Assembly: GCF_004799515.1 (NCBI RefSeq)
Contig: NZ_SSMX01000036.1
Span: 87,909-151,908 of the forward strand
Source of the DNA: Phenylobacterium sp.
GTDB taxonomy: Bacteria > Pseudomonadota > Alphaproteobacteria > Caulobacterales > Caulobacteraceae
Direction: 5' to 3'
DNA: 64,000 bases
The position numbers were made by a program, and so were the translations under genes. The notes under the pieces are model-generated. The model was not told the DNA's origin. It made no database searches and worked only from the letters and a program-made list of their open reading frames with translations. Shown piece by piece: positions 63,872-64,000 of the stretch. Within the stretch, counting starts at the first letter, position 1. Each line of letters opens with the position of its first letter.

Positions 63872-64000
63872 CCGACGTCCTGATGCCGGCCCTGTCTCCG
63901 ACCATGGAGGAGGGCACGCTCGCCAAATGGCATGTGAAGAAGGGCGACACGGTCAAGTCCGGCGACGTCATCGCCGAGATCGAGACCGACAAGGCCACCA
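63868..64000 (+). CDS. pdhB: Pyruvate dehydrogenase E1 beta subunit with lipoyl domain (partial)
   Basis: Only the first 44 codons are in the window. They encode [20 protein letters not shown] and then [10 protein letters not shown], a lipoyl domain with its attachment Lys. Position directly after pdhA, with a four-base overlap, indicates the alphaproteobacterial E1 beta subunit, which carries an N-terminal lipoyl domain. An E2 subunit (PdhC) would look alike at this end, so the call rests on position. Confidence 0.85.
   Translation, partial: MTDVLMPALSPTMEEGTLAKWHVKKGDTVKSGDVIAEIETDKAT

Overview
The window looks like a chromosomal segment of a Caulobacteraceae alphaproteobacterium (Caulobacter or Phenylobacterium type). 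The reasons are the high G+C with many GTG and TTG starts, an LpxI-type lipid A pathway, a short-form ProS, PdhB with an N-terminal lipoyl domain, SOS boxes of the alphaproteobacterial GAAC-N7-GAAC type, and gene order around rpsB-tsf-pyrH-frr-uppS-cdsA-dxr-rseP-bamA-skp-lpxD-fabZ-lpxA-lpxI-lpxB. The genus is not settled from sequence reading alone. I saw no tRNA, rRNA, CRISPR array, prophage or insertion sequence.

Layout. 1-6.8 kb is accessory: a partial minus-strand gene, a TauD-type dioxygenase split over two frames, an aldo/keto-reductase-like gene, a DUF2975/XRE pair, a secreted alpha/beta hydrolase, a double-length class III CoA-transferase and a DUF4239-like membrane protein. 6.9-11 kb holds mce, a DUF1467 gene, proS and a LolF/LolD-type lipoprotein exporter. 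11-14.6 kb has a Gly/Tyr/Pro-rich secreted protein, an LTxxQ periplasmic protein and a soluble PAS hybrid histidine kinase. At 14.7-14.85 kb, missed by the ORF track, lies a 29-codon gene with a LexA box and promoter in front; I read it as sidA, the SOS-induced division inhibitor, directly ahead of dnaE. 18.7-33.8 kb is a dense growth and envelope block (rpsB to lpxB). A carboxylesterase and a LytTR regulator follow, then gltA, gltX, comEC, an ASCH gene, an Ala-rich lipoprotein and lexA. 42.8-49 kb is the minus-strand ppiD-trpE-trpG-trpD-trpC group. 49-53.2 kb has tpiA, a VOC gene, a GNAT gene, secG and pyrG. 53.2-58.5 kb is accessory again: an inverted-repeat element, an LprI-like protein, a phosphoesterase with a PHO-box-like sequence, a frameshifted EthD gene, small genes, rpmF and a crotonase. 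58.6-64 kb has eno, a TPR glycosyltransferase-like gene, an MFS transporter, a FtsB/DivIC-like gene, pdhA and the start of pdhB.

How it fits together. The core genes link translation (S2, EF-Ts, RRF, L32, ProS, GltX), replication (DnaE), isoprenoid and phospholipid supply (Dxr, UppS, CdsA), outer membrane assembly (BamA, Skp, PpiD, Lol, Lpx) and central carbon flow (Eno, TpiA, GltA, PdhAB). The SOS theme recurs: lexA with a box in its own promoter, and sidA with another, both in the window. SidA acts on the divisome, to which the FtsB-like protein near the right end also belongs.

The most useful discoveries are the unannotated sidA with its SOS promoter abutting dnaE, a PHO-box-like direct repeat before the phosphoesterase, two frame-disrupted genes (TauD, EthD), and a tandem CoA-transferase whose N-terminal half lacks the catalytic Asp. 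I found no clearly new multi-gene system.
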